A stretch of DNA of 64,000 nucleotides from Ralstonia pickettii DTP0602 (GCA_000471925.1 CP006667.1:1240001-1304000), one strand, 5' to 3'; shown: positions 16,050 to 24,970, numbered from the stretch's first letter. The notes: a model not told the origin generated them from the sequence alone. Numbers and translations: made by a program.

Positions 16050-16360
16050 GGATTGGCTCGAGGCCGGCGCGGGGTCCTGCGCTGCGCCGTAACGCCGTCT
16101 ATTTTAAGGCGCCGCGAGGCGCGCACCTATTTTGATGCCGGCCCGGCGGTCTCGCCGGGGCCGGGCCAGTGCGCTTTGGCCTCGGCGGGCAGTACGTCCG
16201 GGCGCCAGGCTGCCAGGTCAAGGCGGGTGGCAGCACCGCCTGTACGTGCTTGTTAGGCAACAATGGTTCGCAAAGTATGACATGTAAGTGATATGAAGTG
16301 CGTCGCGGCAGTGCCTTGTACCTCAATATAGATCAGGATTTTCCCCAGATCGATCTTAAA

Positions 16361-16403
16361 AATACATCAAGATCTTGACGTATATTCCGGGCGTGCCTAG
16401 TAT
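16361..16403 (+). promoter_or_regulatory. Sigma-70 promoter overlapped by a MarR-type operator, site 2
   Basis: The palindrome at 16361-16384 pairs at 10 of 12 positions and contains the perfect 12-base core TCAAGATCTTGA. TTGACG (16375-16380) and TAGTAT (16398-16403) form a strong promoter with 17-base spacing, reading into the FadH-like gene at 16439. The architecture matches site 1. In the rest of the 389-base gap 16050-16438 I see no gene; part of it must carry the promoter of the divergent MarR gene. Confidence 0.75.
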
Positions 16404-16438
16404 GTGTTCAACCCTCTCAAAACACATAGAGACACCCC

Positions 16439-18460
16439 ATGCAGACGCTCGACAAGATCCTTACCCCGCTGGCCGTCGGCTCGACTGTGCTGGCCAACCG
16501 CATGGTCATGGGGGCGATGCATACGCGGCTTGAGACGCTGGATCGCCCCCATGAACGACTTGCAGCGTTCTACGCGGCCAGGGCTGCGGGCGAAATCGGC
16601 CTGATCCTCAGCGGCGGCTTCTCCCCGAACCCGGAAGGCGTGATGGAAGAAGGCGGGCCCATGTTCAACAGCCCGGAGCAGCTCGATGAGCACCGGGCGG
16701 TGACGCAGGCAGTGCATCAGGCCGGCGGCAAGATCATCCTGCAGATCCTTCACGCCGGCCGCTATGCCAAGGTGCCGACTTGTGTTGCCCCGTCGCCGGG
16801 CAAGGCGCGGATCAACACCTATCCGCCCCACGCGCTGAGCACCGAAGAGGTGTGGCGCACCATCGCAGACTTCGTCAACACCGCGGCCCTTGCCGTCGAG
16901 GCGGGTTACGACGGGGTGGAGATCATGGGATCGGAGGGCTACCTGATCAATGAATTCACCGCGGCCCTGACCAACCAGCGCAGCGACGAATTCGGCGGCA
17001 GCTTCGAAGGGCGTATCCGCTTTCCGCTCGAGGTGGTGCGCGCCGTCCGCGAACGCCTCGGGCAGGCCCCGATGCTGATCTATCGCATCTCCTCGATTGA
17101 CCTGGTCGAAGGCGGAATGACCGGCGCGGAGATTGCGTCGTTCGCCAGGCAAGTCGAAGCAGCGGGCGCCGACATGATCAATACCGGCGTCGGCTGGCAC
17201 GAATCGGCCGTGCCGACGATCGGGGCCACCGTGCCGCGTGCGGCATGGCGCGAGGCCATCCGCAATGTCAAGCAATCGGTCGGTATTCCGGTGATGGCTT
17301 CCAACCGTATCAATACGCCGGAGGTTGCCGAGGAACTGATCGCTTCCGGGGTGGCGGACCTGGTCTCCATGGCGCGCCCGCTGCTGGCGGATCCGGACTT
17401 CGCCAAAAAGGCGCGCCTCGGCATCAGCGATGAGATCAACACCTGCATCGCCTGCAACCAGGCCTGCCTTGACCGCATCTTCACCGAGCGCACCGCAACC
17501 TGCCTGGTCAACCCGCGCGCCGGTCGCGAGATCGAGTTCCCGATCGGGCTGGCGTTGAAGCGCAAGCGGATCGCGGTGGTCGGCGGCGGTCCCGCCGGGA
17601 TGGCCTTTGCGATCAACGCCACGGAGCGTGGGCATGACGTCACGCTGTTCGAAGCCGACAAGCAACTGGGTGGCCAGCTGAACCTGGCCAAGTCGGTGCC
17701 GGGCAAGGCGGAATTCCACGAAATGCTGCGGTACTTCCGGGTCCGGCTGGAAAAGCTGGGCGTCACGCTGCGCCTGGGCCAGCCGGCTACCGCGGACGAG
17801 CTGAGCGGGGGCGCATTCGACGAGATCGTGCTGGCGACCGGCGTGAGGCCGCGCGTACCGGACTTCGCTGGTGTCGACCATCCGAAAGCCGTGTCCTATA
17901 TCGATGTCCTTTCCGGCAAGGTCGAGGTCGGCCAGCGGGTCGCGATCATCGGGGCGGGGGGCATCGGCTTCGATGTCGCCGAGTTCCTGCTGGGAGATGC
18001 CGAGGAGTCGCTCGATGCGCAAGCGTTCTTCCGCGCCTGGGGCGTGGACGCATCGAACGCGAACTCCGGCGGACTCGCGCCCGCGGCGGACCATCCCGCA
18101 CCGCGGCGCAGCGTCCACATGTTCCAGCGCAAGGCGGAGCCGCTCGGCAAGCGCCTCGGCAAGTCGACGGGCTGGATTCTCAAGGCGAAGCTGCGCAAGG
18201 CCAATATCGCGATGACCGCCGGTGCCACGTACGACGCCATCAACGATGAAGGGTTGCACTACACGGTCGATGGCAGGGCGCATGTGCTGCCGGTGGACCA
18301 CGTGGTGCTGTGCGCGGGCCAGAGCTCCAATCGCGATCTCTACGACCAGCTCATGGCCCGGGGCGCAGCGCCAAGGCTGATCGGTGGCGCCGATGTCGCC
18401 AGCGAGCTGGATGCCCTGCGGGCCATCGACCAGGCCACCCGACTTGCCGTCACAGTTTGA
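16439..18460 (+). CDS. 2,4-dienoyl-CoA reductase-like NADH:flavin oxidoreductase (FadH/OYE family, FMN-4Fe4S-FAD)
   Basis: A 673-residue iron-sulfur flavoenzyme. The N-terminal TIM barrel belongs to the old yellow enzyme family; Tyr168 in SEGYLINEF and His254 in GVGWHESAV occupy the FadH catalytic positions. Cys336, Cys339, Cys343 and Cys355 form the 4Fe-4S site between barrel and C-terminal half. VGGGPAGMA at 381-389 begins the FAD/NADH part, and AIIGAGGIGFDVAEFLLG marks the second dinucleotide fold. It is the first gene of the MarR-controlled unit, with the ligase gene 25 bases downstream. Next to ring-degradation genes it may reduce an unsaturated ring-CoA such as a cyclohexadiene carboxyl-CoA; that is inference, and ordinary dienoyl-CoA reduction is the alternative. 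Confidence 0.9.
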   Translation: MQTLDKILTPLAVGSTVLANRMVMGAMHTRLETLDRPHERLAAFYAARAAGEIGLILSGGFSPNPEGVMEEGGPMFNSPEQLDEHRAVTQAVHQAGGKIILQILHAGRYAKVPTCVAPSPGKARINTYPPHALSTEEVWRTIADFVNTAALAVEAGYDGVEIMGSEGYLINEFTAALTNQRSDEFGGSFEGRIRFPLEVVRAVRERLGQAPMLIYRISSIDLVEGGMTGAEIASFARQVEAAGADMINTGVGWHESAVPTIGATVPRAAWREAIRNVKQSVGIPVMASNRINTPEVAEELIASGVADLVSMARPLLADPDFAKKARLGISDEINTCIACNQACLDRIFTERTATCLVNPRAGREIEFPIGLALKRKRIAVVGGGPAGMAFAINATERGHDVTLFEADKQLGGQLNLAKSVPGKAEFHEMLRYFRVRLEKLGVTLRLGQPATADELSGGAFDEIVLATGVRPRVPDFAGVDHPKAVSYIDVLSGKVEVGQRVAIIGAGGIGFDVAEFLLGDAEESLDAQAFFRAWGVDASNANSGGLAPAADHPAPRRSVHMFQRKAEPLGKRLGKSTGWILKAKLRKANIAMTAGATYDAINDEGLHYTVDGRAHVLPVDHVVLCAGQSSNRDLYDQLMARGAAPRLIGGADVASELDALRAIDQATRLAVTV

Positions 18461-18485
18461 GTAAAAGCAGCAGCCGGAGACACTA

Positions 18486-20129
18486 ATGCTGACGAAATAC
18501 GATCAAGGCCTGCATAAACGCCAGGCGAACTTCGTACCCCTGACACCGCTGCATTTCCTGCGCCGCGCGGCGGATGTCTTCCCCGACCGGGATGCGGTCA
18601 TTTACCAGGATCGGCGCTATACATGGCGCCAGTACGCGGACCGGTGCTACCAGCTGGCCCGGGCGCTGATCACGGCCGGCGTGGAGCGGGGCGATACGGT
18701 CTCCGTCATTGCCCCGAACGTTCCCGAGATGCTGGAGGCCCACTTTGGCGTGCCGCTTTCGGGCGCCGTGCTGAACAGCATCAATATCCGCCTTGACGCG
18801 CCCGCCATCGCGTTCATCCTGCAGCATTCGGAAACGCGCATCCTGCTGGCCGATACCCAGTTCGCCGCGACCGTGCGCGAGGCGGTGGCGCAGACCGGCA
18901 TGCCGATCCAGGTGATCGACATCCGCGATCCGGCCTCCGGTGCGGAGGACACTGTCGGCGCCCTCGACTACGAGGCCTTCCTGGCATCGGCTGCTGACGT
19001 CGAGTTGCGCTACCCGGAAGACGAATGGGATGCCATCGCGCTGAACTACACCTCCGGCACTACCGGCAGCCCCAAGGGCGTGGTCTACCACCATCGCGGT
19101 GCCTACCTGAACGCCCTGGGTCAATCGATCAACGCGGGCCTCGCCGGCGCCGACCCGGTCTACCTGTGGACGCTGCCGCTGTTCCACTGCAACGGATGGT
19201 GCTTTGCCTGGGCCATGGCGGCCATGGGCGGCACCCACATCTGCCTGCGCAAGGTGGTGGCAAAGGATATCTACGACGCCATCGCCACGCATGGCGTGAC
19301 GCATCTGTGCTGCGCGCCGACCGTGCTCGATTTCCTGATCGACGGCAAGCCTGAAGGCTGGTCGAAGCCGTCGCGGCCAATCCGGATCGTCTGTGCCGGG
19401 GCCTCGCCGCCGACGGCGGTGCTGCGCAGGATCTCGGCCCTCGGCTTTGCGCTGCTGCACGTGTACGGCATGACGGAAATGCACGGCGTCAACACCCTTT
19501 GCCAGCCGCAGCGGGAATGGGAAGGCGAAGGCGAGGACGGCTACTTTTCCCACCTGTCGCGCCAGGGCGTACGCAGCGTGGTGATGGAAGAGATGACGGT
19601 GGTCGATGCCGCCTTCAACCCGATCCCGCGCGACGGCAAGGCCATTGGCGAAGTGATGTTCCGCGGCAACCTGGCCATGAAGGGATACCTGAAGAATCCC
19701 GAGGCTACCGAGGATGCGTTCGCCGACGGCTGGTACCACACCGGTGACCTGGCCGTGGTCCACAGCGACGGCTATATCGAAATCAAGGATCGCGCCAAGG
19801 ACATCATCATTTCTGGCGGCGAGAACATTTCCTCCCTTGAGGTCGAGGAGGTTCTCTATACCCATCCGGCAGTGCAGAACGCGGCGGTCGTGGCCGTGCC
19901 CGATGCGAAGTGGCGCGAGGTGCCGTGCGCGATGCTGGAACTCAAGCCCGAATACGCCGGCACGCTCAACGCGGAAGACGTCATCCAGTACTGCCGCCAG
20001 CGGCTGCCCGGATTCAAGACGCCCCGGCACGTTGTATTCGAGCCGTTGCCGCGTACGGCAACGGGCAAGCTCCAGAAGTTTGCGCTGCGCAAGATGGCCG
20101 CGGAAATCTTGTCGAATCGAATTCAGTAG
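18486..20129 (+). CDS. AMP-forming acyl-CoA synthetase (probable alicyclic/medium-chain acid CoA ligase)
   Basis: This 547-residue enzyme activates a carboxylic acid through an acyl-adenylate to the CoA thioester. It carries the P-loop NYTSGTTGSPKGVVYHHRG, the core motif HVYGMTEMHGVN, the hinge and ATP-ribose motif YHTGDLAVVHSDGYIEIKDR, KDIIISGGENISSLEVEEV and the C-terminal catalytic Lys in RTATGKLQKFALRK. Its place between the FadH-like gene and badH/badI suggests the cyclohexanecarboxylate-CoA ligase role (AliA role), although by sequence it resembles the general medium-chain ligase group. The gene is 23 bases upstream of badH. Confidence 0.9.
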   Translation: MLTKYDQGLHKRQANFVPLTPLHFLRRAADVFPDRDAVIYQDRRYTWRQYADRCYQLARALITAGVERGDTVSVIAPNVPEMLEAHFGVPLSGAVLNSINIRLDAPAIAFILQHSETRILLADTQFAATVREAVAQTGMPIQVIDIRDPASGAEDTVGALDYEAFLASAADVELRYPEDEWDAIALNYTSGTTGSPKGVVYHHRGAYLNALGQSINAGLAGADPVYLWTLPLFHCNGWCFAWAMAAMGGTHICLRKVVAKDIYDAIATHGVTHLCCAPTVLDFLIDGKPEGWSKPSRPIRIVCAGASPPTAVLRRISALGFALLHVYGMTEMHGVNTLCQPQREWEGEGEDGYFSHLSRQGVRSVVMEEMTVVDAAFNPIPRDGKAIGEVMFRGNLAMKGYLKNPEATEDAFADGWYHTGDLAVVHSDGYIEIKDRAKDIIISGGENISSLEVEEVLYTHPAVQNAAVVAVPDAKWREVPCAMLELKPEYAGTLNAEDVIQYCRQRLPGFKTPRHVVFEPLPRTATGKLQKFALRKMAAEILSNRIQ

Positions 20130-20152
20130 GAATGGAAACAGGAGATAACAGT

Positions 20153-20920
20153 ATGCGAGGTCTGAACGAAAAGCTCGTCGTGATCACCGGCGCTGCCGGT
20201 GGCATCGGCAAGGCATTGTGCAAGCGCTTCTGCGACGAAGGCGCGCATGTGGTCGCGGTGGATGTCAATGCGGGCGCGCTGGAAAATCTGAGCGCCGAAC
20301 TGAAGGAACACAGCAGGCAGCTCACGCAGCTGCAGCTCGACATTACCGATCATGCGGCCGTGACCGCGGCGATCGGCAAGGTCGCTGAGAAACACGGCGG
20401 CATCGATGCGCTGGTCAACAACGCGGGCTGGGACGTCGCCATGCAGTTCCTGGAGACCACCCCGGAATTCTGGCAGAAGGTGATCGGCATCAACCTGCTG
20501 GGGCCGCTGAACCTGCACCACGCTGTGCTGCCGTGGATGGTCAAGCGCAAGCAGGGGAAGATCGTCAATATCTCGTCGGATGCGGGCCGGGTCGGCTCGT
20601 CGGGCGAGTCGGTGTATTCGGCGTGCAAGGGCGGCGTCATCGCTTTCAGCAAGACCATCGCCCGCGAATGCGCGCGCAACAACATCAACGTCAACGTGGT
20701 GTGCCCTGGCCCGACCGATACGGCGCTGCTGCAGTCCTTCCTCGGCGAGGGCGAGTTCGGCCAGAAGATCTATGAAGGGCTGAAGCGCGCGATCCCGCTC
20801 AAGCGCCTGGGCCAGCCCGAGGACATTCCCGGCATCGTGGCATTCCTCGCCAGTGACGACGCCAACTTCATTACCGGCCAGGTTATCAGCGTCTCTGGCG
20901 GCCTGACCATGCACGGTTGA
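20153..20920 (+). CDS. badH: 2-hydroxycyclohexanecarboxyl-CoA dehydrogenase, SDR family
   Basis: A 255-residue short-chain dehydrogenase. The cofactor motif TGAAGGIGKA (residues 12-21), the NNAGWD strand end, ISSDAGRVGSSGESVYSACKGG with catalytic Ser, Tyr and Lys, and the PGPTDTALL loop are visible. NNAGWD, SSDAGRVGSSGE and the C-terminal GFITGQVLSVSGGLTM-like ending (here NFITGQVISVSGGLTMHG) match my memory of BadH of Rhodopseudomonas palustris, which oxidises 2-hydroxycyclohexanecarboxyl-CoA to the 2-keto compound. The start at 20153 is preceded by AGGAG. The badI homologue follows 5 bases downstream, as in R. palustris. Confidence 0.88.
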   Translation: MRGLNEKLVVITGAAGGIGKALCKRFCDEGAHVVAVDVNAGALENLSAELKEHSRQLTQLQLDITDHAAVTAAIGKVAEKHGGIDALVNNAGWDVAMQFLETTPEFWQKVIGINLLGPLNLHHAVLPWMVKRKQGKIVNISSDAGRVGSSGESVYSACKGGVIAFSKTIARECARNNINVNVVCPGPTDTALLQSFLGEGEFGQKIYEGLKRAIPLKRLGQPEDIPGIVAFLASDDANFITGQVISVSGGLTMHG

Positions 20921-20925
20921 GAACC

Positions 20926-21747
20926 ATGAACGAATATACCGACATCCTCTATGAAGTGCGCGAAGGTGTGGCGCGCATCACCATCAACCGTCCGCAGAAG
21001 TACAACGCCTTCCGTGGCCGCACCTGTGACGAGCTGATTCACGCGCTGAATGCGGCCTCGTGGGACAAGTCGGTCGGCGTGGTCGTGCTGACCGGTACCG
21101 GCGAGAAGGCATTCTGCACTGGCGGCGACCAGTCCGCGCACGACGGTGGCTACGACGGCCGCGGCGTGATCGGCCTGCCGGTCGAGGAGCTGCAGGGCAT
21201 CATCCGGGAATGTCCCAAGCCCGTGATCGCGCGCGTCAATGGCTATGCCATCGGCGGCGGCAATGTGCTGGTGACCTGCTGCGACCTGGCGATCGCTTCC
21301 GAAACCGCGCAGTTCGGCCAGGTCGGCCCCAAGGTTGGCTCGGTCGATCCCGGCTTCGGTACGGCCTTGCTGGCTCGCGTCGTCGGCGAGAAGCGTGCCC
21401 GCGAGATCTGGTTCCTGTGCCGGCGCTACACCGCCGCCGAGGCGCTGGCCATGGGTTTGATCAACGCCGTGGTACCCGCCGACCAGCTCGACGCCGAGGT
21501 GGACAAGTGGTGCCAGGAAATCCTCGCCATGAGCCCGACCGCCCTGGCGATCGCCAAGCGCTCCTTCAATGCCGATACGGACTCGATCCGCGGTATTGGC
21601 GGGCTGGGCATGCAGGCCCTGGCGCTTTACTACGGCACGGCTGAGTCGCAGGAGGGCGTCCATGCCTTCCTGGAGAAGCGCAAGCCGCGTTTCCGTGACG
21701 TCTACCAGGGGAAGGTTGCCGGCGACGGTGGGGAGAACAAGTCATGA
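20926..21747 (+). CDS. badI: 2-ketocyclohexanecarboxyl-CoA hydrolase, crotonase family
   Basis: This 273-residue protein would hydrolyse the ring C-C bond of 2-ketocyclohexanecarboxyl-CoA to pimelyl-CoA. It matches BadI in long blocks: NRPQKYNAFRGRTCDELI, the CTGGDQSAHDGGYDGRG loop, GYAIGGGNVL and FGQVGPKVGSVDPGFGT. Ser139 and Asp141 occupy the positions of the MenB catalytic Ser/Asp pair. It differs from ordinary hydratases, which have Glu residues there. The ATG at 20926 is preferred to a TTG at 20917. Its stop codon overlaps the start of the next gene (ATGA), so the two are translationally coupled. Confidence 0.9.
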   Translation: MNEYTDILYEVREGVARITINRPQKYNAFRGRTCDELIHALNAASWDKSVGVVVLTGTGEKAFCTGGDQSAHDGGYDGRGVIGLPVEELQGIIRECPKPVIARVNGYAIGGGNVLVTCCDLAIASETAQFGQVGPKVGSVDPGFGTALLARVVGEKRAREIWFLCRRYTAAEALAMGLINAVVPADQLDAEVDKWCQEILAMSPTALAIAKRSFNADTDSIRGIGGLGMQALALYYGTAESQEGVHAFLEKRKPRFRDVYQGKVAGDGGENKS

Positions 21748-22514
21748 CGATCGGCCTGCACTATATCGACGACGTGGCGGTGCTGACACTCGACCGGCCG
21801 GCGGCGCTCAATGCGCTGAACTCCGGCATGATCCAGACACTGTCGAAGTGCATTGATGCCATCACCGATTCCGACGTCCGGGCGGTACTGGTGGTCGGCG
21901 GCGGCGACCGGGCATTCTGTGCCGGTGCCGACATCGGTGAGCTGTGCGGCAGGACGGCATCGCAACATGGTGACGGCGCTGCGCTGGGACAGGGCACGTT
22001 CTCCAGGCTGGCTGCCCTGCGGGTACCGACGGTTGCGGTGATCCGCGGCGCGGCGCTGGGCGGCGGCCTGGAGCTGGCCATGTCCTGCAGCCACCGGGTG
22101 GCAGTCGCCGGCGCCAGGCTGGGTTTGCCGGAGATCAAGCTCGGCCTGATCCCCGGCTATGGCGGGACCCAGCGCCTGCCGCGCCTGGTCGGAACCGACA
22201 AGGCGATGGAACTGATCCTCTCCGGTCGCCTTGTCTCTGCCGACGAGGCGCTGGAGATCGGCCTGGTCGACAAGCTGGTCGAGGATGGCGATGCCGTGAG
22301 CATTGGCCTGGCATTCCTCGCCTCGCTTGCGGAAGGGCGGCCCGCCGCGGTCCACCTCGCCCGCGAGGCGGTCCGGCGTGCGGCAACGCTGGACCTTGAG
22401 GCCGGCCTGCGGGCGGAAGCCGAACTCTTTGTCCTGGCCACACAGACAGGCGACGCCGGCGAAGGCATCAACGCCTTCCTGGAAAAGCGGGCCCCACGCT
22501 TCACCGGCCGCTGA
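21744..22514 (+). CDS. badK: Enoyl-CoA hydratase, probable cyclohex-1-ene-1-carboxyl-CoA hydratase (BadK-like)
   Basis: A 256-residue crotonase-fold hydratase with both catalytic Glu residues in GGGLELAMSCSHR and LPEIKLGLIPGYGGTQRLP, plus the oxyanion-hole segment FCAGADIGEL. In the ring pathway it would add water to cyclohexene-carboxyl-CoA, giving the substrate of BadH. Assignment as BadK rests on position immediately after badH and badI and on a hydratase active site; the sequence alone would also fit a general short-chain enoyl-CoA hydratase. A closely similar paralogue lies at 36873-37643 in the second cluster. No gene lies in the 204 bases after its stop. Confidence 0.82.
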   Translation: MTIGLHYIDDVAVLTLDRPAALNALNSGMIQTLSKCIDAITDSDVRAVLVVGGGDRAFCAGADIGELCGRTASQHGDGAALGQGTFSRLAALRVPTVAVIRGAALGGGLELAMSCSHRVAVAGARLGLPEIKLGLIPGYGGTQRLPRLVGTDKAMELILSGRLVSADEALEIGLVDKLVEDGDAVSIGLAFLASLAEGRPAAVHLAREAVRRAATLDLEAGLRAEAELFVLATQTGDAGEGINAFLEKRAPRFTGR

Positions 22515-22718
22515 AATGCAGTTGCCGGAGGGCGGCATCTACGCCCGCCCCCGGCGTCCCCCTGCGCATATCGGGTATTGCCCTGCCACAGGGCGCGAAT
22601 CAGACGGCGCTCCTCAGCCGCACGCCTGATTCAGGGACACCCGAGCTCCTCCAATCCCGGACGCGTTTGCCCGACGAACTGAACCGGCCAGGCGTGTCCC
22701 CCCATACGCGAGACCCCA

Positions 22719-24509
22719 ATGACATACGTAGCACCGCTCAAGGACCTCCTCTTCAACATCGAGCACCTGGCTGGCCTGGACGAACTCGCCCGGCTGGATG
22801 GCTTCGAGGACGCCGGCATCGAGACGGCAGCCGCCGTGCTGGAAGCGTGCGCCCGTTTCAACGAGGCGGTGATCGCGCCCCTCAACGCCAGCGGCGACCG
22901 CGAGCCTGCGACCCTGGTCGATGGGGGTGTGAAGACGAGCCCCGGCTTGCGGCAGGCCTTCCGCCAGTACGCGGAAGCCGGATGGCTGGGCGTCCAGCAT
23001 CCTCCGCAATACGGCGGGCAAGGTTTGCCGAAGGTGATCGGGGCAGCGTGTTCGGAGATGGTGAACTCCGCCAACCTGAGCTTCGCGCTGTGCGCACTGC
23101 TCAGCGACGGCGCCATTGCCGCGCTGGCCGCAGCTGGCTCGGAGGCGATGCGCCAGACGTACCTGCACAAGCTGGTCTCGGGACAGTGGACGGGCACCAT
23201 GAACCTGACCGAGCCGCAGGCGGGCAGTGACCTGTCGCTGGTGCGCACGCGCGCCGAGCGCCAGGAGAATGGGACCTACAAGCTGTTCGGCACCAAGATC
23301 TTCATCACCTACGGCGACCATGACCTGACCGAGAACATCGTGCACCTGATGCTTGCCCGGGTCGCAGGCGCGCCCGAGGGCATCAAGGGCATCAGCATGT
23401 TCATGGTGCCGAAGGTCCTGGTCCAGGCGGACGGGAGCCTGGGCGAACGCAATGACGTGCATGCCACCAGTCTCGAGCACAAGCTTGGCATCAAGGCGAG
23501 TCCGACGGCGGTGATGCAGTACGGGGACCATGGCGGCGCAACCGGCTACCTGATTGGCGAGGAGAACCGCGGCCTGGAGTACATGTTCCAGATGATGAAC
23601 TCGGCACGCTTTGCCGTCGGCGTGCAGGGCGTCGCCATTGCCGAGCGCGCGTACCAGCAGGCCGTGGCGTATGCGAGCGAGCGCGTGCAGGGCCGTCCGG
23701 TGGATGGATCGGCCGCGGGCAGTGTCGCCATCATCCGGCACCCGGACGTCCGCCGGATGCTGATGGAAATGCGCGCCCGCATCGAGGGCTGCCGGGCGAT
23801 GCTGCTGGTCGCGGCTGCCGCCGACGACCAGGCCTGCCGCCACCCTGACGCCGGGGTCAGGCAGGCCCAGCATGCGTTCTACGAGTTCCTGCTGCCGCTG
23901 ATCAAGGGCTACTGCACGGAAATGGGCGTGCAGGTCACGTCGCTGAATATCCAGGTCCATGGTGGCATGGGCTTCATCGAGGAAACCGGCGCCGCGCAGT
24001 ACTACCGCGACGCCCGCATCCTCCCGATCTATGAAGGCACCACCGCCATCCAGGCAAACGACCTGGTGGGTCGCAAGACGATCCGCGATGGCGGTGCGAT
24101 GGCGCGGGCGATCGCCGCGCAGATCGAGCAGACCGAGGCGCAACTCGCGCAGCGGGATGGCGCGGCCGCGGCCTCGGTCAGGGCCGGCCTGGCACATGCG
24201 CGGGAGGCCTTCCTCGATGTCGTCGGGTATGTCGTGCGCGAGGGGGCACAAGCCCCCAATGCGGTCTATGCCGGAAGCGTTCCTTACCTGACCCTGGCGG
24301 GTGAACTGGTGGCTGGGTGGCTGTTGGCACGTGCGTTGCTTGTTGCCGACGAGTATGCGGCGCGTGGTGAAGCGAAGGCATTCATGGAGGCGAAGGTGGC
24401 CACCGCGCGTTTCTTCGCGGAGCACATCCTCGCGCAGGCCGGCGCACACCGCCATCGCATCCTGCATGGGGCCGACTGCGTGCTGGCTATCCCGCCGGAA
24501 CTGTTCTGA
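22719..24509 (+). CDS. Acyl-CoA dehydrogenase, long form with C-terminal extension
   Basis: A 596-residue FAD enzyme that introduces an alpha-beta double bond into an acyl-CoA. NLTEPQAGSDLSLVRTRAER and KIFITYGDHD are the FAD/substrate-contacting central beta-domain motifs, HGGMGFIEETGAAQYYRD and ILPIYEGTTAIQANDLVG carry the FAD-binding and catalytic Glu region, and about 130 further residues form the extra C-terminal helical domain seen in the 590-600 residue class. That class differs from the shorter AliB of R. palustris, but it is the only dehydrogenase in this cluster and is therefore the candidate for cyclohexanecarboxyl-CoA oxidation. A 204-base gap separates it from badK, so it may have its own promoter. 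Confidence 0.9.
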   Translation: MTYVAPLKDLLFNIEHLAGLDELARLDGFEDAGIETAAAVLEACARFNEAVIAPLNASGDREPATLVDGGVKTSPGLRQAFRQYAEAGWLGVQHPPQYGGQGLPKVIGAACSEMVNSANLSFALCALLSDGAIAALAAAGSEAMRQTYLHKLVSGQWTGTMNLTEPQAGSDLSLVRTRAERQENGTYKLFGTKIFITYGDHDLTENIVHLMLARVAGAPEGIKGISMFMVPKVLVQADGSLGERNDVHATSLEHKLGIKASPTAVMQYGDHGGATGYLIGEENRGLEYMFQMMNSARFAVGVQGVAIAERAYQQAVAYASERVQGRPVDGSAAGSVAIIRHPDVRRMLMEMRARIEGCRAMLLVAAAADDQACRHPDAGVRQAQHAFYEFLLPLIKGYCTEMGVQVTSLNIQVHGGMGFIEETGAAQYYRDARILPIYEGTTAIQANDLVGRKTIRDGGAMARAIAAQIEQTEAQLAQRDGAAAASVRAGLAHAREAFLDVVGYVVREGAQAPNAVYAGSVPYLTLAGELVAGWLLARALLVADEYAARGEAKAFMEAKVATARFFAEHILAQAGAHRHRILHGADCVLAIPPELF

Positions 24510-24548
24510 CAACCCACAGGCGAGGCGCTGCAATACAAGGAGTGGACG

Positions 24549-24929
24549 GTGGCAGGCGCAAGGCAATCGATACGGTCAACGCAGTCCGAGATGTGTATTG
24601 CAGAGATGCTCCACCACATCCGGGCCGCGGTGCGTGCCATCCAGTCGGAAGCCAGGCAGCAAAGGCCGGACGATGGCAACGCAGTGACGCGGCGGCTTAG
24701 CCGCCTGCTGGCGCTGGCTATCCAGCAGGAATCCCCACTCGATATCGCGGTGATCCTCGGCAGTGCCGCGGAGCTTCGGTATTTTCCGGATGACGTGGCG
24801 TTCGAGCGCTGCACGCGGACGGTCCAGTGCCTTGGAAGCAAGGCAATGCGCGCCGTGGTCTGGGCGGTACGCCATCGGTGTGCCCGCGCTGGCGGCGCCG
24901 AACACCGGCGCTTTGTCGTTGAGTCCTGA
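24549..24929 (+). CDS. Hypothetical protein, unrecognised
   Basis: I do not recognise this 126-residue product. It is predicted to be helical and basic in its second half. Support for it being real is modest: AAGGAG at 24538-24543 lies 5 bases before the GTG start, and it is on the same strand as the genes on either side. An overlapping antisense frame (24576-25142) is longer, but it would run through the enhancer sites and sigma-54 promoter of the ABC importer, so I prefer this one or no gene at all. Confidence 0.35.
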   Translation: MAGARQSIRSTQSEMCIAEMLHHIRAAVRAIQSEARQQRPDDGNAVTRRLSRLLALAIQQESPLDIAVILGSAAELRYFPDDVAFERCTRTVQCLGSKAMRAVVWAVRHRCARAGGAEHRRFVVES

Positions 24930-24970
24930 GCCGCTGTCGCGGCCTTCGAGAGCACCAGGACTGTAGTTTC

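Noticed and set aside
16397..18301. A 634-codon open frame on the minus strand
   Set aside because: It is antisense to the FadH-like gene, whose motifs are complete. High GC content leaves long antisense frames without stops; the translated sequence shows no family motif.
18483..20030. A 515-codon open frame on the minus strand
   Set aside because: It is antisense to the acyl-CoA synthetase gene and rich in His, Arg and Gly as expected for a shadow frame.
22614..24566. A 650-codon open frame on the minus strand
   Set aside because: It is antisense to the acyl-CoA dehydrogenase gene with all its motifs on the other strand; no recognisable domain.
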